Positions 41,702 to 50,966 of a stretch of DNA of 64,000 nucleotides are shown piece after piece. Every line of letters starts with the position of its first letter. Positions within the stretch are counted from its first letter, which is position 1. A program made the position numbers and the translations under genes. This stretch comes from Gammaproteobacteria bacterium. Lineage in GTDB: Bacteria > Pseudomonadota > Gammaproteobacteria > Burkholderiales > Burkholderiaceae_C. The notes under the pieces are model-generated. The model ran no database searches. It worked only from the letters and a program-made list of their open reading frames with translations, and was not told the origin of the DNA. Location: positions 186,001 to 250,000 of the forward strand of contig JAHJWB010000006.1 in the NCBI GenBank assembly GCA_018828125.1, in the 5' to 3' direction.

Positions 41702-43054
41702 ATGCGCCCAGACCTTTTTGCCACCCGCAGCCAACTGTGCCAAGGCGCCACCACGGCGCCCGCCGAGCTGGAGCGCTGCATTGAAGCCGCCCAGGCGCCA
41801 GCCAATACCCACAGCTTTGTCCGCCCGATGTTTGACTCGGCACGCACCACTGCGGTGCAGCCTGGCCTTTCCGACCTGCCACTCGCCGGTCTGGCTGTGT
41901 CCGTCAAGGATCTGTTCGATATCGCCGGGCAAGCCACTCCCGCTGGCTCCACAGCGCTGGCGGATGCACCGCCTGCCACCGAAGACTGCCCCGCAGTTGC
42001 CCGGTTGCGCGCAGCAGGCGCCACCATCATCGGCCGGACCAACATGGTGGAGTTCGCCTTCTCGGGCGTGGGCGTGAACCCGCACTTTGGGACCCCCGCA
42101 GCATGGGACGCACGTTTTGGCGCCCTGCCCGGTGCCGCCCATTCGCCCAGCGCGCCCCGCGTGCCCGGCGGCTCCTCATCCGGCGCTGGGGTGTCTGTTG
42201 CCACCGGGGCAGCATTCATCGGGCTGGGGTCAGACACCGGGGGGTCCATCCGCATCCCGGCAGCGCTCAACGGCATTGTGGGTTTTAAAAACACGGCCCG
42301 GCTGGTGCCCACGACGGGTGCCGTGCCGCTGTCCACCACCCTCGATACCGCCTGCGCCATGACCCGCAGCGTGCGCGATGCCATCGTGGCGCACGAAATA
42401 CTGGCTGCACGGCGTGTGACACGCAGCCCCGCGCCCCTTTCGCAATATCGGTTGGCCGTACCGTCGGCGGTCTTCCTGGACGGAATGGATGCCACTGTGG
42501 CCCGCGCGTTCGAACGCACCCTGGACACCCTGCGCCAGACAGGCGCCACCATCGACACCATCGATCTACCCGCCGTGCGCGAACAACCCGCATACGGGTT
42601 TGCCGCCCCCGAAAGCTACGCATGGCACCGTGACCTTCTGCAGCGCGCGGGCGATCGCTACGACCCTCGGGTGCGCACGCGCATTGAAAAAGGCGCCACG
42701 CTGATGGCCTGGGAGTACATCGACCTGCTGCAGGCGCGCCAGGAATGGATCGCCCGCATGCACGCCCAGATGGAGCGGTTCGATGCGCTGCTGTCGCCCA
42801 CCGTACCGATCGTGGCGCCCCCTCTTGCAGACGTGGCCCCCGGCGAGGAGCGTGATGCCGAGTTCTTCCGCGTCAACAACCTGCTGCTGCGCAACACCAG
42901 CGTGGTCAACCTGCTGGACGGTTGTGCGCTGTCGCTGCCATGCCACGTGCAAGGGGAACTCCCGGTCGGCCTGATGGTCTGGCACGGGGCCCTCAGGGAT
43001 GACACCGTGCTCAATGCCAGCCTGCAGATCGAACAGATACTACAAAAACAATAG
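41702..43054 (+). CDS. Amidase-signature family amidase
   Basis: 450 residues. The Ser-cisSer-Lys catalytic triad is visible: Lys in [12 protein letters not shown], the cis-Ser in [13 protein letters not shown] and the nucleophilic Ser in [13 protein letters not shown]. It belongs with the bacterial amidases related to GatA and hydrolyses an amide bond; the substrate cannot be read. Not GatA itself, since no gatC or gatB is adjacent. Divergent from rpsB (starts 227 bases apart). Followed after 49 bases, containing a palindromic repeat, by a D-amino-acid dehydrogenase-like gene. Confidence 0.88.
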   Translation: MRPDLFATRSQLCQGATTAPAELERCIEAAQAPANTHSFVRPMFDSARTTAVQPGLSDLPLAGLAVSVKDLFDIAGQATPAGSTALADAPPATEDCPAVARLRAAGATIIGRTNMVEFAFSGVGVNPHFGTPAAWDARFGALPGAAHSPSAPRVPGGSSSGAGVSVATGAAFIGLGSDTGGSIRIPAALNGIVGFKNTARLVPTTGAVPLSTTLDTACAMTRSVRDAIVAHEILAARRVTRSPAPLSQYRLAVPSAVFLDGMDATVARAFERTLDTLRQTGATIDTIDLPAVREQPAYGFAAPESYAWHRDLLQRAGDRYDPRVRTRIEKGATLMAWEYIDLLQARQEWIARMHAQMERFDALLSPTVPIVAPPLADVAPGEERDAEFFRVNNLLLRNTSVVNLLDGCALSLPCHVQGELPVGLMVWHGALRDDTVLNASLQIEQILQKQ

Positions 43055-43090
43055 CTACTAGCGCTTACTGGATAAGCGCTAGAGGCCAAA
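43053..43090. repeat. Palindromic repeat between amidase and flavoprotein genes
   Basis: CTAGCGCTTA (43058-43067) and TAAGCGCTAG (43073-43082) pair perfectly around CTGGA. Flanks AGCTA before and AGGCCAAAAA after match the family consensus. It overlaps the last base positions of the amidase stop. Confidence 0.8.
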
Positions 43091-43103
43091 AACACTCCAA
43101 TTC

Positions 43104-44336
43104 ATGAAGATTGCCATCGTGGGCGCCGGTATTGTCGGCGTCACCACTGCGTATGAGCTGGCCAGCGACGGCCATGAGGTAACCGTATTCGACCAGCGCA
43201 GTGCCGCAGCCGAGGAGGCCAGTTTTGCCACGGCAGGCTTGTTGGCACCGCTGCTGCTCAGCCCTTGGGCCGTGCCCGGGTTCGGCCACGCGCTGCGGCT
43301 GATGGGGCCGCATGCCACCTTGCGAATTGCAGGCGGTATAAGCAAAGCCCACATGGCCTGGGTGTGGCGCTGGCGGGCGGCATCTGCCGCTCACAGCGCC
43401 CCTGCCGCGGCGCTGGAGCGTTTGGCGCAATACAGCCAGGCCCGCGCCAACAGCATTGCCAGCCAGCACGAACTGGACTTTGAAACCAGCGAAGGTCGCC
43501 TGGTGCTACTGCGCACTGAACAAGAACGCGCAGCCCTGCAGCCCGCCCTGCAGGTACTGCGCGACTGCGGCGCGGCTGTGAGTGAGATTGATGCGGCCAC
43601 AGCCCGCAAGATCGAACCCGGCCTGTCGCCCGAAGCCCCGCTGGCAGGTGCCATCCATCTGCCCGGTGCCAGCGCAGGCAACTGCCGCCTGTTTGCGCAG
43701 TTGCTGCGCCAGGGCACACAGGACTCGGGGGTGCAGTTTGTTTTCAACACCCGCGTGGACCGCATCAGCAGCAGCCCCACCGGACTGGCCGTGCAAGGCG
43801 AGCCAGAACTGCGCCGCTTTGATGCGGTGGTGCTGTGCGCAGGCATGGCTTCGGCCGCGCTCATGCCCGCCATGGGCGTGCGCCTGCCGATGACGGCGGT
43901 TTACGGCTATTCGGTCAGCGCCCCGCTGCGCGAATCCACCCATGCACCGCGCGCCAGCGTGGTGGACATGGCCCAGCAGATCAGCATCACGCGGTTGGGG
44001 CAGCGAGTGCGCATTGCGGGCGGCGCCGAACTGGCCGGCGCGGACGCAGACCACCACACCCCCACCCTGCAACGCCTGTACCGCACGCTGAACGACTGGT
44101 TTCCGGGGGGCGCGCAGCTGTCGTCCAACCTGCAGATCTGGCGCGGCGCCCGGACCATGCTGCCCGACGGAGCCCCCGTCATCGGCGCCAGCGGCGTGCC
44201 CGGCCTGTGGCTCAACACCGGCCATGGCGCAGGCGGCTGGGCGCTGGCCTGCGGCAGCGCCCGAGCCGTAGCGGACTTGATTGCGCAACGCGAGCCCGAG
44301 GTGTCGCTGGACGGGTTGGGCCTGCGGCGGTTCTGA
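43104..44336 (+). CDS. DadA-like D-amino-acid dehydrogenase / FAD-dependent oxidoreductase
   Basis: 410 residues. An N-terminal FAD-binding Rossmann motif (IAIVGAGIVGVTTAYEL) is followed by the DAO-type substrate domain and the C-terminal GLWLNTGHGAGGWALACGSARA, typical of DadA. Such enzymes oxidise D-amino acids at the inner membrane and pass electrons to quinones. Pairing with the upstream amidase hints at use of amino acid amides, but that is inference. Another amine-oxidising role in the DAO family remains possible. Confidence 0.85.
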   Translation: MKIAIVGAGIVGVTTAYELASDGHEVTVFDQRSAAAEEASFATAGLLAPLLLSPWAVPGFGHALRLMGPHATLRIAGGISKAHMAWVWRWRAASAAHSAPAAALERLAQYSQARANSIASQHELDFETSEGRLVLLRTEQERAALQPALQVLRDCGAAVSEIDAATARKIEPGLSPEAPLAGAIHLPGASAGNCRLFAQLLRQGTQDSGVQFVFNTRVDRISSSPTGLAVQGEPELRRFDAVVLCAGMASAALMPAMGVRLPMTAVYGYSVSAPLRESTHAPRASVVDMAQQISITRLGQRVRIAGGAELAGADADHHTPTLQRLYRTLNDWFPGGAQLSSNLQIWRGARTMLPDGAPVIGASGVPGLWLNTGHGAGGWALACGSARAVADLIAQREPEVSLDGLGLRRF

Positions 44337-44418
44337 TCGCATTCCGATTCGTCAACTTTCAGCGCCGGGGGCGGCGCACAATCGCAAGAGTCCTGCACCT
44401 TGCAGCACCCACGCCGCC

Positions 44419-45954
44419 ATGCACCGCATTACCCCCCACCAGCCCCACGCCCTGTACAACACCGCGGCCACACGCCGCATGGAGCGTGCTGCAGCCGCAG
44501 CCCTCCCGCCGCACACGCTGATGCAGCGCGCCGGTCTGGCCGTAGCCCAGCTGGCCCAGGCGCTTGCACCGCATGCGCGCACTGTGTGGATTGCCTGTGG
44601 CCCCGGCAACAACGGCGGTGACGGACTTGAAGCCGCCTTGCACCTGCAGCGCACCGGCCGCCAAGTGGTGGTGACCTGGCTGGGCCACCCCGACCGAACA
44701 CCCACTGACGCCAAAATGTCCTGGCAACGCGCGCAAACTGCGGGCGTGCAGTGGGCTGATGCAGCCCCCCGCGACATGACGCCCGCAGACTTGTGCATTG
44801 ACGCGCTACTGGGCATCGGCCTCTCGTCGGCTAACCCCTTGACGACCCCCACCTCCCGTCCACACGATGCTCGACTGCGCGCATGCCTGGATGCCCTGCA
44901 GCACAGCCCCGCCCCGGTGTTGGCCGTCGACCTGCCCAGCGGGCTGGACGCCGACACCGGTCAATTTGCCCCGGGCATGGCACCCGACACCACCCACACT
45001 CACCACAGCGCAGCACCGGCACGGCACACGCTGAGCCTGCTCAGCCTGAAGCCTGGGCTCTTCACCGCTGTGGGTCGCGACGCTGCAGGCCAGGTATGGT
45101 TTGACGACCTGGGGGTGGCGCCCGGACACGAACCGCCCAACGCCTGGTTGACGGGCACCACACTGCCCGCCCCTCGCGCCCACGCCAGCCACAAAGGCAG
45201 CTACGGCGATTTGGCGGTTGTGGGGGGCGAAGGCCTGGCGGACCGCGGCATGGGCATGGGCGGTGCGGCCTTGCTGGCAGCATCTGCAGCCTTGCACTAC
45301 GGCGCCGGCCGTGTGCTGGTAGCGCTCCTGGACCACGGGCACTTGCAAGTCGACCCCCAGCAGCCTGAACTGATGCTGCGCAGATTCGACGCATTGGCGC
45401 TGGAGGACCTCACCGTGGTGTGCGGTTGCGGGGGTGGCCAAGCCGTGGGCCGCGTGCTGCACGACGTGATCACCCGGTCCGCTCAACTGGTGCTGGACGC
45501 CGACGCCCTTAACGCCATCGCACCCAATGCTGCTTTGCACGCGCTGGTGGTGGCGCGCGGCCAGCACGGGTTGCCCACCGTGTTGACACCCCACCCCCTG
45601 GAAGCCGCGCGCTTGTTGGGCCTGACGACCGCAGAGGTACAAGCCGACCGGCTGGGTGCCGCCCAACAGCTCGCCGCGCAGTTCAATTGTGTGGCCGTGC
45701 TCAAGGGGTCTGGCACGGTGATCGCCACGCCCGACCGCGTGCCCGCCATCAATCCCACAGGCAACGCGCGCCTGGCCACCGCAGGTACAGGCGATGTGCT
45801 GGCCGGCATGGTGGGTGCACACATGGCCGCGGGGGCAGGCGCCTTTCGCGCAGCCAGCGAAGCGGTGTATGCACACGGATGGGCTGCCGATGCTTGGCCT
45901 GCCCACAAGGCCCTCACCGCTAGCGGGCTGGCGCGGCGGGTATACCGCCGATAA
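44419..45954 (+). CDS. nnr: Bifunctional NAD(P)H-hydrate repair enzyme Nnr (epimerase plus ADP/ATP-dependent dehydratase)
   Basis: 511 residues from the ATG at 44419. The N-terminal YjeF_N epimerase half has WIACGPGNNGGDGLEAALHL and CIDALLGIGL. The C-terminal ribokinase-like dehydratase half has NPTGNARLATAGTGDVLAG. Together they repair the damaged nucleotides NADHX and NADPHX. Starts 82 bases after the flavoprotein gene and is probably in the same transcript. Confidence 0.93.
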   Translation: MHRITPHQPHALYNTAATRRMERAAAAALPPHTLMQRAGLAVAQLAQALAPHARTVWIACGPGNNGGDGLEAALHLQRTGRQVVVTWLGHPDRTPTDAKMSWQRAQTAGVQWADAAPRDMTPADLCIDALLGIGLSSANPLTTPTSRPHDARLRACLDALQHSPAPVLAVDLPSGLDADTGQFAPGMAPDTTHTHHSAAPARHTLSLLSLKPGLFTAVGRDAAGQVWFDDLGVAPGHEPPNAWLTGTTLPAPRAHASHKGSYGDLAVVGGEGLADRGMGMGGAALLAASAALHYGAGRVLVALLDHGHLQVDPQQPELMLRRFDALALEDLTVVCGCGGGQAVGRVLHDVITRSAQLVLDADALNAIAPNAALHALVVARGQHGLPTVLTPHPLEAARLLGLTTAEVQADRLGAAQQLAAQFNCVAVLKGSGTVIATPDRVPAINPTGNARLATAGTGDVLAGMVGAHMAAGAGAFRAASEAVYAHGWAADAWPAHKALTASGLARRVYRR

Positions 45955-46070
45955 AGGTTGCCGATGCACGCTGCACCGCGTGCGCAAAGCACTGCGCATC
46001 ACGGCGCCGCGCAGCACGCAAGACATGGGGGACATACGCGAATGCAGCGGCGGCCCCCTCCTCCTCCCCC

Positions 46071-46808
46071 TCAACCCACCACCACAACCTCTTTCAAGGG
46101 TTTGAGGACACTCGACGGCGTCATCCCAAACGTCTGGCGGAACATGCGGCTGAAATGCGCTGAATCAGAAAAATCGCCATGCAGCGCGGCGTCGGTCAGG
46201 CGTGGACTCACCGCCAGCCCCGCCAGGGCCAAGCGCACCTGGGACCACACACGGTAGCTGCGCAAACTCACCCCCATCTCCGCGCGAAACAGGTGGTTGA
46301 AACGCGATGGCGACAACTGAACCCCCAAGGCCAATCCATCGCGCGCCAACCTCGCGTCTTGCGGACTGCGCAGGGTCCGCAGGCTATGCGCCACGCGCGG
46401 ATCGAGTGGACGCCCATCGCTGCAAGGAAGATGCAGCAGCGCCTGCAGATCAAAGTGACGCAACCGGGCATCCATGGTGCTGCGTGCCCGCACAGGAACG
46501 GCCACATCCAGCAGGACGCCCCCTTGCTGCGCAAACAAGCCCCGCAGGCTGCGCGCCTCGCGTGAATCTGGCTCCAGGTACATCAAGGCCACCTGCTCCC
46601 CACACGGGTCGAGAAGATGCTGGACACCCGCGTCCACCAACGCGCTGTGACAGGTATCCACCTGCCCCGGTCCCCAATGCAATGCGAACCGGCCCGACAG
46701 GCCCATCAGCAATACCGGAGCGGCGTGGCAATGCCAGCCCGTGGCCGGCAAGTCGCCGACATACAGCGCACGGTCAGCCCCCAAGGTCAAGGTGTTGCGT
46801 GATGGCAT
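46071..46808 (-). CDS. AraC-family transcriptional regulator
   Basis: 245 residues from the ATG at 46808 (MPSRNTLTLGADRALY). The N-terminal half looks like a cupin-type sensor (GWHCHAAPVLLMGLSGRFAL). The C-terminal AraC DNA-binding domain has two helix-turn-helices: LALGVQLSPSRFNHLFRAEM and the second ending HFSRMFRQTFGMTPS. The ligand is unknown. Divergent from the alpha/beta hydrolase with 119 bases between starts, a usual layout for a regulator and its target. Confidence 0.88.
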   Translation of the reverse strand: MPSRNTLTLGADRALYVGDLPATGWHCHAAPVLLMGLSGRFALHWGPGQVDTCHSALVDAGVQHLLDPCGEQVALMYLEPDSREARSLRGLFAQQGGVLLDVAVPVRARSTMDARLRHFDLQALLHLPCSDGRPLDPRVAHSLRTLRSPQDARLARDGLALGVQLSPSRFNHLFRAEMGVSLRSYRVWSQVRLALAGLAVSPRLTDAALHGDFSDSAHFSRMFRQTFGMTPSSVLKPLKEVVVVG

Positions 46809-46927
46809 AGCCCAAACATACAAGTTTTTATTCAGCCTTTTCGATAGCCTTGTGCAGGCCCTGCGTGGCACCCCGCGCATCAGGTAGCACTCTTCCAAGC
46901 TCCCCCTACAACTACGGAGACCCGTTC

Positions 46928-47914
46928 TTGAAACGCATCGTCCTTGCCACTGCCGCAGCCCTCGCACTCGTCACCGTCGCGCTTTACTACGGCGCACCCT
47001 CACTTTTCAAAGAGCCCCTGCTGGCACTCAATCGCCACCTCTCGGGCCTTGAAGAAAAAACCATCCACGCCGCGATGCACCAGATCCACTACCTGGACAG
47101 CGGTCCACCCGAATCACCAGCAGACCCCGGCGGCGATGGCGCACCGGTAGTTCTGCTGCACGGCATTTTTGCGGAGAAGGACCACTGGGTCGATTTTGCG
47201 CGCCCCCTCACCGCCACCTACCGGGTACTTGCCCCAGACCTGCCCGGTTTTGGCGAGAGCACGCGAAACGAAAATCTGCCGTATGACTACGCAGCGCACG
47301 TCACTCGCCTGGGCGCGTTTCTCGACGCGCTGAACATTCAACGCGCGCACTTGGCAGGCAACTCGATGGGCGGCACTATCGCTGCGCTCTACGCCATAGA
47401 ACACCCTGAACGCGTGGCCAGCGTGGCTTTCATCGGCGCACCCCACGGCATCCGGTCACCACAACACAGCACCATGGACCGGCTCATCGACGCGGGCCAG
47501 CGCCCGCTTGTCGCAAACGACGCCGCTGCTTTTGACGCCATGATGGCCTTGGTTTTTGAGAAGCGCCCCTTCCTACCCTACCCCACCCTGGCTGCGACCG
47601 AGCAGGAGGCGCTGCGCAACGCCGCCTCCAACACTCGGCTATGGGATGCGCAGCTCAAGGATCGCTACCTGTTGGATGAACAACTATCGAACCTGCAGCA
47701 ACATCCAATGCTGGCGCTGTGGGGCTCGAACGACCGGGTTTTCGACGTGTCGGGCGCGCAGAGGTTGGAGCGGCGGCTGCCGAAAGCCCGTGTCGAAACG
47801 CTGCCCGGCATCGGGCACCTGCCAATGATGGAGGCGCCCGGCGATACCGCAGGCCGGTATGCGGACTTTCTGGGCGCGCTTCAGCCGGCTGCGGGCATCT
47901 CCACGCAGAAATAA
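46928..47914 (+). CDS. Alpha/beta hydrolase with N-terminal membrane anchor
   Basis: 328 residues from a TTG at 46928 preceded by CGGAGA; the result, LKRIVLATAAALALVTVALYYG, makes a good membrane anchor or signal, while longer starts do not. Oxyanion LLHGIFAEKDHW, nucleophile elbow GNSMGG, acid in WGSNDRVFD and His in GIGHLPMMEAP give a complete catalytic triad. Probably an esterase/lipase facing the periplasm. Possibly controlled by the divergent AraC gene. Confidence 0.85.
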   Translation: MKRIVLATAAALALVTVALYYGAPSLFKEPLLALNRHLSGLEEKTIHAAMHQIHYLDSGPPESPADPGGDGAPVVLLHGIFAEKDHWVDFARPLTATYRVLAPDLPGFGESTRNENLPYDYAAHVTRLGAFLDALNIQRAHLAGNSMGGTIAALYAIEHPERVASVAFIGAPHGIRSPQHSTMDRLIDAGQRPLVANDAAAFDAMMALVFEKRPFLPYPTLAATEQEALRNAASNTRLWDAQLKDRYLLDEQLSNLQQHPMLALWGSNDRVFDVSGAQRLERRLPKARVETLPGIGHLPMMEAPGDTAGRYADFLGALQPAAGISTQK

Positions 47915-47923
47915 CAAGTAAAA

Positions 47924-47962
47924 ATAGCTTCTAGCGCTTACCCCATAAGCGCTAGAAGCTAT
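47924..47962. repeat. Perfect 17-bp palindromic repeat between convergent genes
   Basis: ATAGCTTCTAGCGCTTA (47924-47940) and its exact inverse (47946-47962) flank CCCCA. It lies between the hydrolase and RNase R stops and is flanked by AAAA and TCAATTAAT, so it likely works as a two-way terminator. It is the most symmetric copy of the repeat family in this window. Confidence 0.85.
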
Positions 47963-48002
47963 CAATTAATGAGCACCCTGTGGAACAGGGCGGTGCAGAA
48001 AA

Positions 48003-50333
48003 TCAACTGCGGCGTGGCTTGCGGGCCTTGCCTTTGCTGGACTTGCCCGCCACGGCCTTCTTGACGGATGCCTTGAGCGACTGGATCGGCGAGCGGGCCG
48101 CGCGCTCCCGGGAGAGTCCCGCTTGCTCGGTTGCAGAGGGAACCCCACCCTTGTCGGATTTGCGGCTCGCAGAGCGGCCTCCCGATTTGCGAGCCCCCCC
48201 GCCAGCGCCTTCGGCCCCCAGGCCCTTGTCCTTGAGCGCGCGACCCAACAGCTCCTCGCCCTCGCGAACCAGACGGAAGTCGATCTTGCGTCCGTCCAGG
48301 TCCACGCGGCTGACCTGCACGCGCACCCGCGCGCCGATGGCGTAGCGAATGCCGGTTCGCTCGCCCCGCAGCTCCTGGCGCGCCTCGTCGAACTTAAAGT
48401 ATTCGCCGCCCAGTTCGGTGATATGCACCAGCCCTTCGACATACATCGCGTCGAGCGTGACGAAGATACCGAAGCTGGTGGCAGCACTGACTACGCCGCT
48501 GTATTCCTCACCCAGGTGCTCGCGCATGTACTTGCACTTGAGCCAGGCTTCCACATCACGACTGGCTTCATCGGCGCGACGTTCGTTGGCGCTGCAGTGC
48601 AGGCCTGCGGCCTCCCAGGCCTGCGTGTCACGGCTGGGGGGTGCCACATCCTTGCGCGGCTTGGTGCCCGGCGCTGCCACACGGGCCGCGAGCCGCTTGG
48701 CCAGCTTGGCGTGGGCTTCACCGGGTGTGGGCAAGGACGGTAGCGCGTACTTGGTCTTGCTCAGGATGGCCTTGATGACCCGGTGCACCAGCAAGTCGGG
48801 GTAGCGCCGGATAGGGCTGGTGAAATGTGTGTACGCGTCGAACGCCAGCCCGAAGTGCCCACTGTTCACCGGCGTGTAGATGGCTTGCTGCATGGAGCGC
48901 AGCAGCATGGTGTGGATCTGCTGGGCGTCAGGCCGGTCCTTCGTGGCTTCGGCAATCGCCTGGAAGTCCCCCGGTTTGGGGTCGTCGCCAATCGTCATGC
49001 CCACCGCCATGGCCTTGAGGTAGTTGCGCAGGATCTCCTGCTTCTCGGGCGTTGGGCCTTCGTGCACGCGGAAGAGGCCGGGTTGACCGCCCTGCGCGAT
49101 GAAATCAGCGCTGCAGACATTGGCGGCCAGCATGGCTTCTTCGATGAGCTTGTGCGCGTCGTTGCGGGTGCGCGGCACGATCTTTTCGATGCGGCCGTTC
49201 TCGTCGCACACGATCTGCGTCTCGGTGGTTTCGAAGTCCACCGCACCGCGTTCTCGGCGCGACAGCAGCAGGGCACGGTACACGTCGTGCAAATTGATCA
49301 GGTCACCGACCCGGTCCTTGCGCTTGCTGGCCTCGGGACCGCGCGTATTGGCCAGAATGGCCGCCACTTCGGTGTACGTAAACCGTGCGTGGCTGAACAT
49401 CACCGCCGGGTAGAACTGGTACGCGTGCACCTCGCCCTTGGCCGTGACCAGCATGTCGCAGACCATGCACAGGCGTTCCACCTCGGGGTTGAGCGAGCAC
49501 AGGCCGTTGCTGAGCTTCTCGGGCAGCATGGGGATCACGCGGCGGGGAAAGTACACACTCGTCGCACGGTCGTAAGCATCGATGTCGATAGCGCTACCGG
49601 TCTCTACGTAGTGGCTCACATCAGCAATGGCCACCAAAAGGCGCCATCCCTTGCCGCGGCCAACCTTCGCAGGCTCGCAGTACACCGCGTCGTCAAAGTC
49701 ACGTGCGTCTTCACCGTCGATCGTGACCAAGGGGACGTCCGTCAGGTCCACGCGGCGCTTCTTGTCTTGCGCACGCACCTTGTCGGGTAGCTCTTTGGCC
49801 TGGGCCAGACACTCGGCCGAGAACTCATGCGGCACACCATATTTGCGCACCGCAATCTCGATCTCCATGCCCGGGTCATCCACTTCACCAAGCACTTCGG
49901 TGATGCGGCCCACAGGCTGACCAAACAATGCGGGCGGCTCGGTCAGTTCCACCACCACCACCTGGCCCGGCTTGGCGGCGCCTGTGGCCCCTTTGGGGAT
50001 CAGGACATCTTGCCCATAGCGCTTGTCTTCCGGCGCCACCAGCCACACGCCGCTTTCCTGCAGCAGTCGGCCAATGATGGGCTGCGGGGGACGCTCAATG
50101 ATCTCGACAACGCGCCCTTCAGGGCGGCCGCGGCGGTCCTGGCGCACGATGCGGGTCCGCACGCGGTCCTTGTGCAGCACCGCCCGCATTTCGTTGGGGG
50201 GAATATAAATATCGCCTTCGCCATCATCGCGAATGACAAAACCGTGTCCATCACGGTGACCCTGAACGCTGCCTTCAATTTCGTCCGACAGATGCGCGGA
50301 CTGAGCGCCGGGGGTAGATTTTTTGATATACAA
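48003..50333 (-). CDS. rnr: Ribonuclease R (no N-terminal helix-turn-helix domain)
   Basis: 776 residues from a TTG at 50333 (LYIKKSTPGAQSAHLSDE), with AGGA 10 bases before it; reading further upstream would run antisense through a tRNA gene. Cold-shock domains (GSVQGHRDGHGFVIRDD), the RNB exonuclease core with DGEDARDFDDAVY and PIRRYPDLLVHR, an S1 domain (YSGVVSAATSFGIFVTL) and a Lys/Arg-rich tail (KGKARKPRRS) are present. It degrades structured RNA 3' to 5'. Compared with E. coli RNase R it lacks the roughly 80-residue N-terminal HTH domain. Confidence 0.94.
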   Translation of the reverse strand: MYIKKSTPGAQSAHLSDEIEGSVQGHRDGHGFVIRDDGEGDIYIPPNEMRAVLHKDRVRTRIVRQDRRGRPEGRVVEIIERPPQPIIGRLLQESGVWLVAPEDKRYGQDVLIPKGATGAAKPGQVVVVELTEPPALFGQPVGRITEVLGEVDDPGMEIEIAVRKYGVPHEFSAECLAQAKELPDKVRAQDKKRRVDLTDVPLVTIDGEDARDFDDAVYCEPAKVGRGKGWRLLVAIADVSHYVETGSAIDIDAYDRATSVYFPRRVIPMLPEKLSNGLCSLNPEVERLCMVCDMLVTAKGEVHAYQFYPAVMFSHARFTYTEVAAILANTRGPEASKRKDRVGDLINLHDVYRALLLSRRERGAVDFETTETQIVCDENGRIEKIVPRTRNDAHKLIEEAMLAANVCSADFIAQGGQPGLFRVHEGPTPEKQEILRNYLKAMAVGMTIGDDPKPGDFQAIAEATKDRPDAQQIHTMLLRSMQQAIYTPVNSGHFGLAFDAYTHFTSPIRRYPDLLVHRVIKAILSKTKYALPSLPTPGEAHAKLAKRLAARVAAPGTKPRKDVAPPSRDTQAWEAAGLHCSANERRADEASRDVEAWLKCKYMREHLGEEYSGVVSAATSFGIFVTLDAMYVEGLVHITELGGEYFKFDEARQELRGERTGIRYAIGARVRVQVSRVDLDGRKIDFRLVREGEELLGRALKDKGLGAEGAGGGARKSGGRSASRKSDKGGVPSATEQAGLSRERAARSPIQSLKASVKKAVAGKSSKGKARKPRRS

Positions 50334-50352
50334 TCTTAGACTTTCCTGAAAT

Positions 50353-50437
<85 letters not shown>

Positions 50438-50474
50438 AGTTTAACGAGAACCTGCCAAGGTTTTCAAAATATCG

Positions 50475-50507
50475 AAGCCGCTGTAGTTACAGCGGCTTTT
50501 TTATTTT
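50475..50507 (+). terminator. Terminator after tRNA-Leu copy 1
   Basis: AAGCCGCTGTA (50475-50485) and TACAGCGGCTT (50488-50498) form an 11-base-pair stem followed by TTTTATTTT. It separates the two tRNA genes into two transcription units. Confidence 0.85.
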
Positions 50508-50577
50508 CCCAAACAGCTTGGCAACACCTTCTGGCAACCGATCATTCAGATATCTCGGCAAATTTCTTTGCCAACCC

Positions 50578-50607
50578 TTCAGAAGCTCGAAATACTTGTT
50601 CTATAAT
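50578..50607 (+). promoter_or_regulatory. Promoter of tRNA-Leu copy 2
   Basis: TATAAT at 50602-50607 with TTCAGA (4 of 6 matches to the -35 consensus) 18 bases upstream. The tRNA starts 17 bases past the -10. Terminator on one side and this promoter on the other show that the second gene is independently transcribed. Confidence 0.55.
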
Positions 50608-50624
50608 TCGAGGCTGATCTGAAA

Positions 50625-50709
<85 letters not shown>

Positions 50710-50716
50710 AACAAAT

Positions 50717-50750
50717 AAAAAGCCGTTGCATCTGCAACGGCTTTTTTGTT
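50717..50750 (+). terminator. Terminator after tRNA-Leu copy 2
   Basis: AAAAAGCCGTTGCA and TGCAACGGCTTTTTT form a long stem with a 2-base apex, followed by further T. It also faces the end of the DUF349 gene on the opposite strand. Confidence 0.85.
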
Positions 50751-50966
50751 TCTGCGCTGTGATCAACCAGTCCACCGAGGGATGGTTTGGTTTGCGCCCA
50801 ATTGCACGATGGTGCAAGCAATGACTGCGTGATGGCCTATGCGGTGCATCTATACATCCAGGCATCTTCACCACTCACCCAAAGGCACTATTGCGGTTCC
50901 GCCCGCCACCCAATCCAGCAGACGGGGGCCACACAGTGGGCCGCCGTCGAGCCATTGGCTTATTAC

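Noticed and set aside
44806-46074. 422-codon minus-strand frame opposite nnr
   Set aside because: Antisense shadow of the nnr gene, with Cys/His/Gly-rich nonsense composition and no motif.
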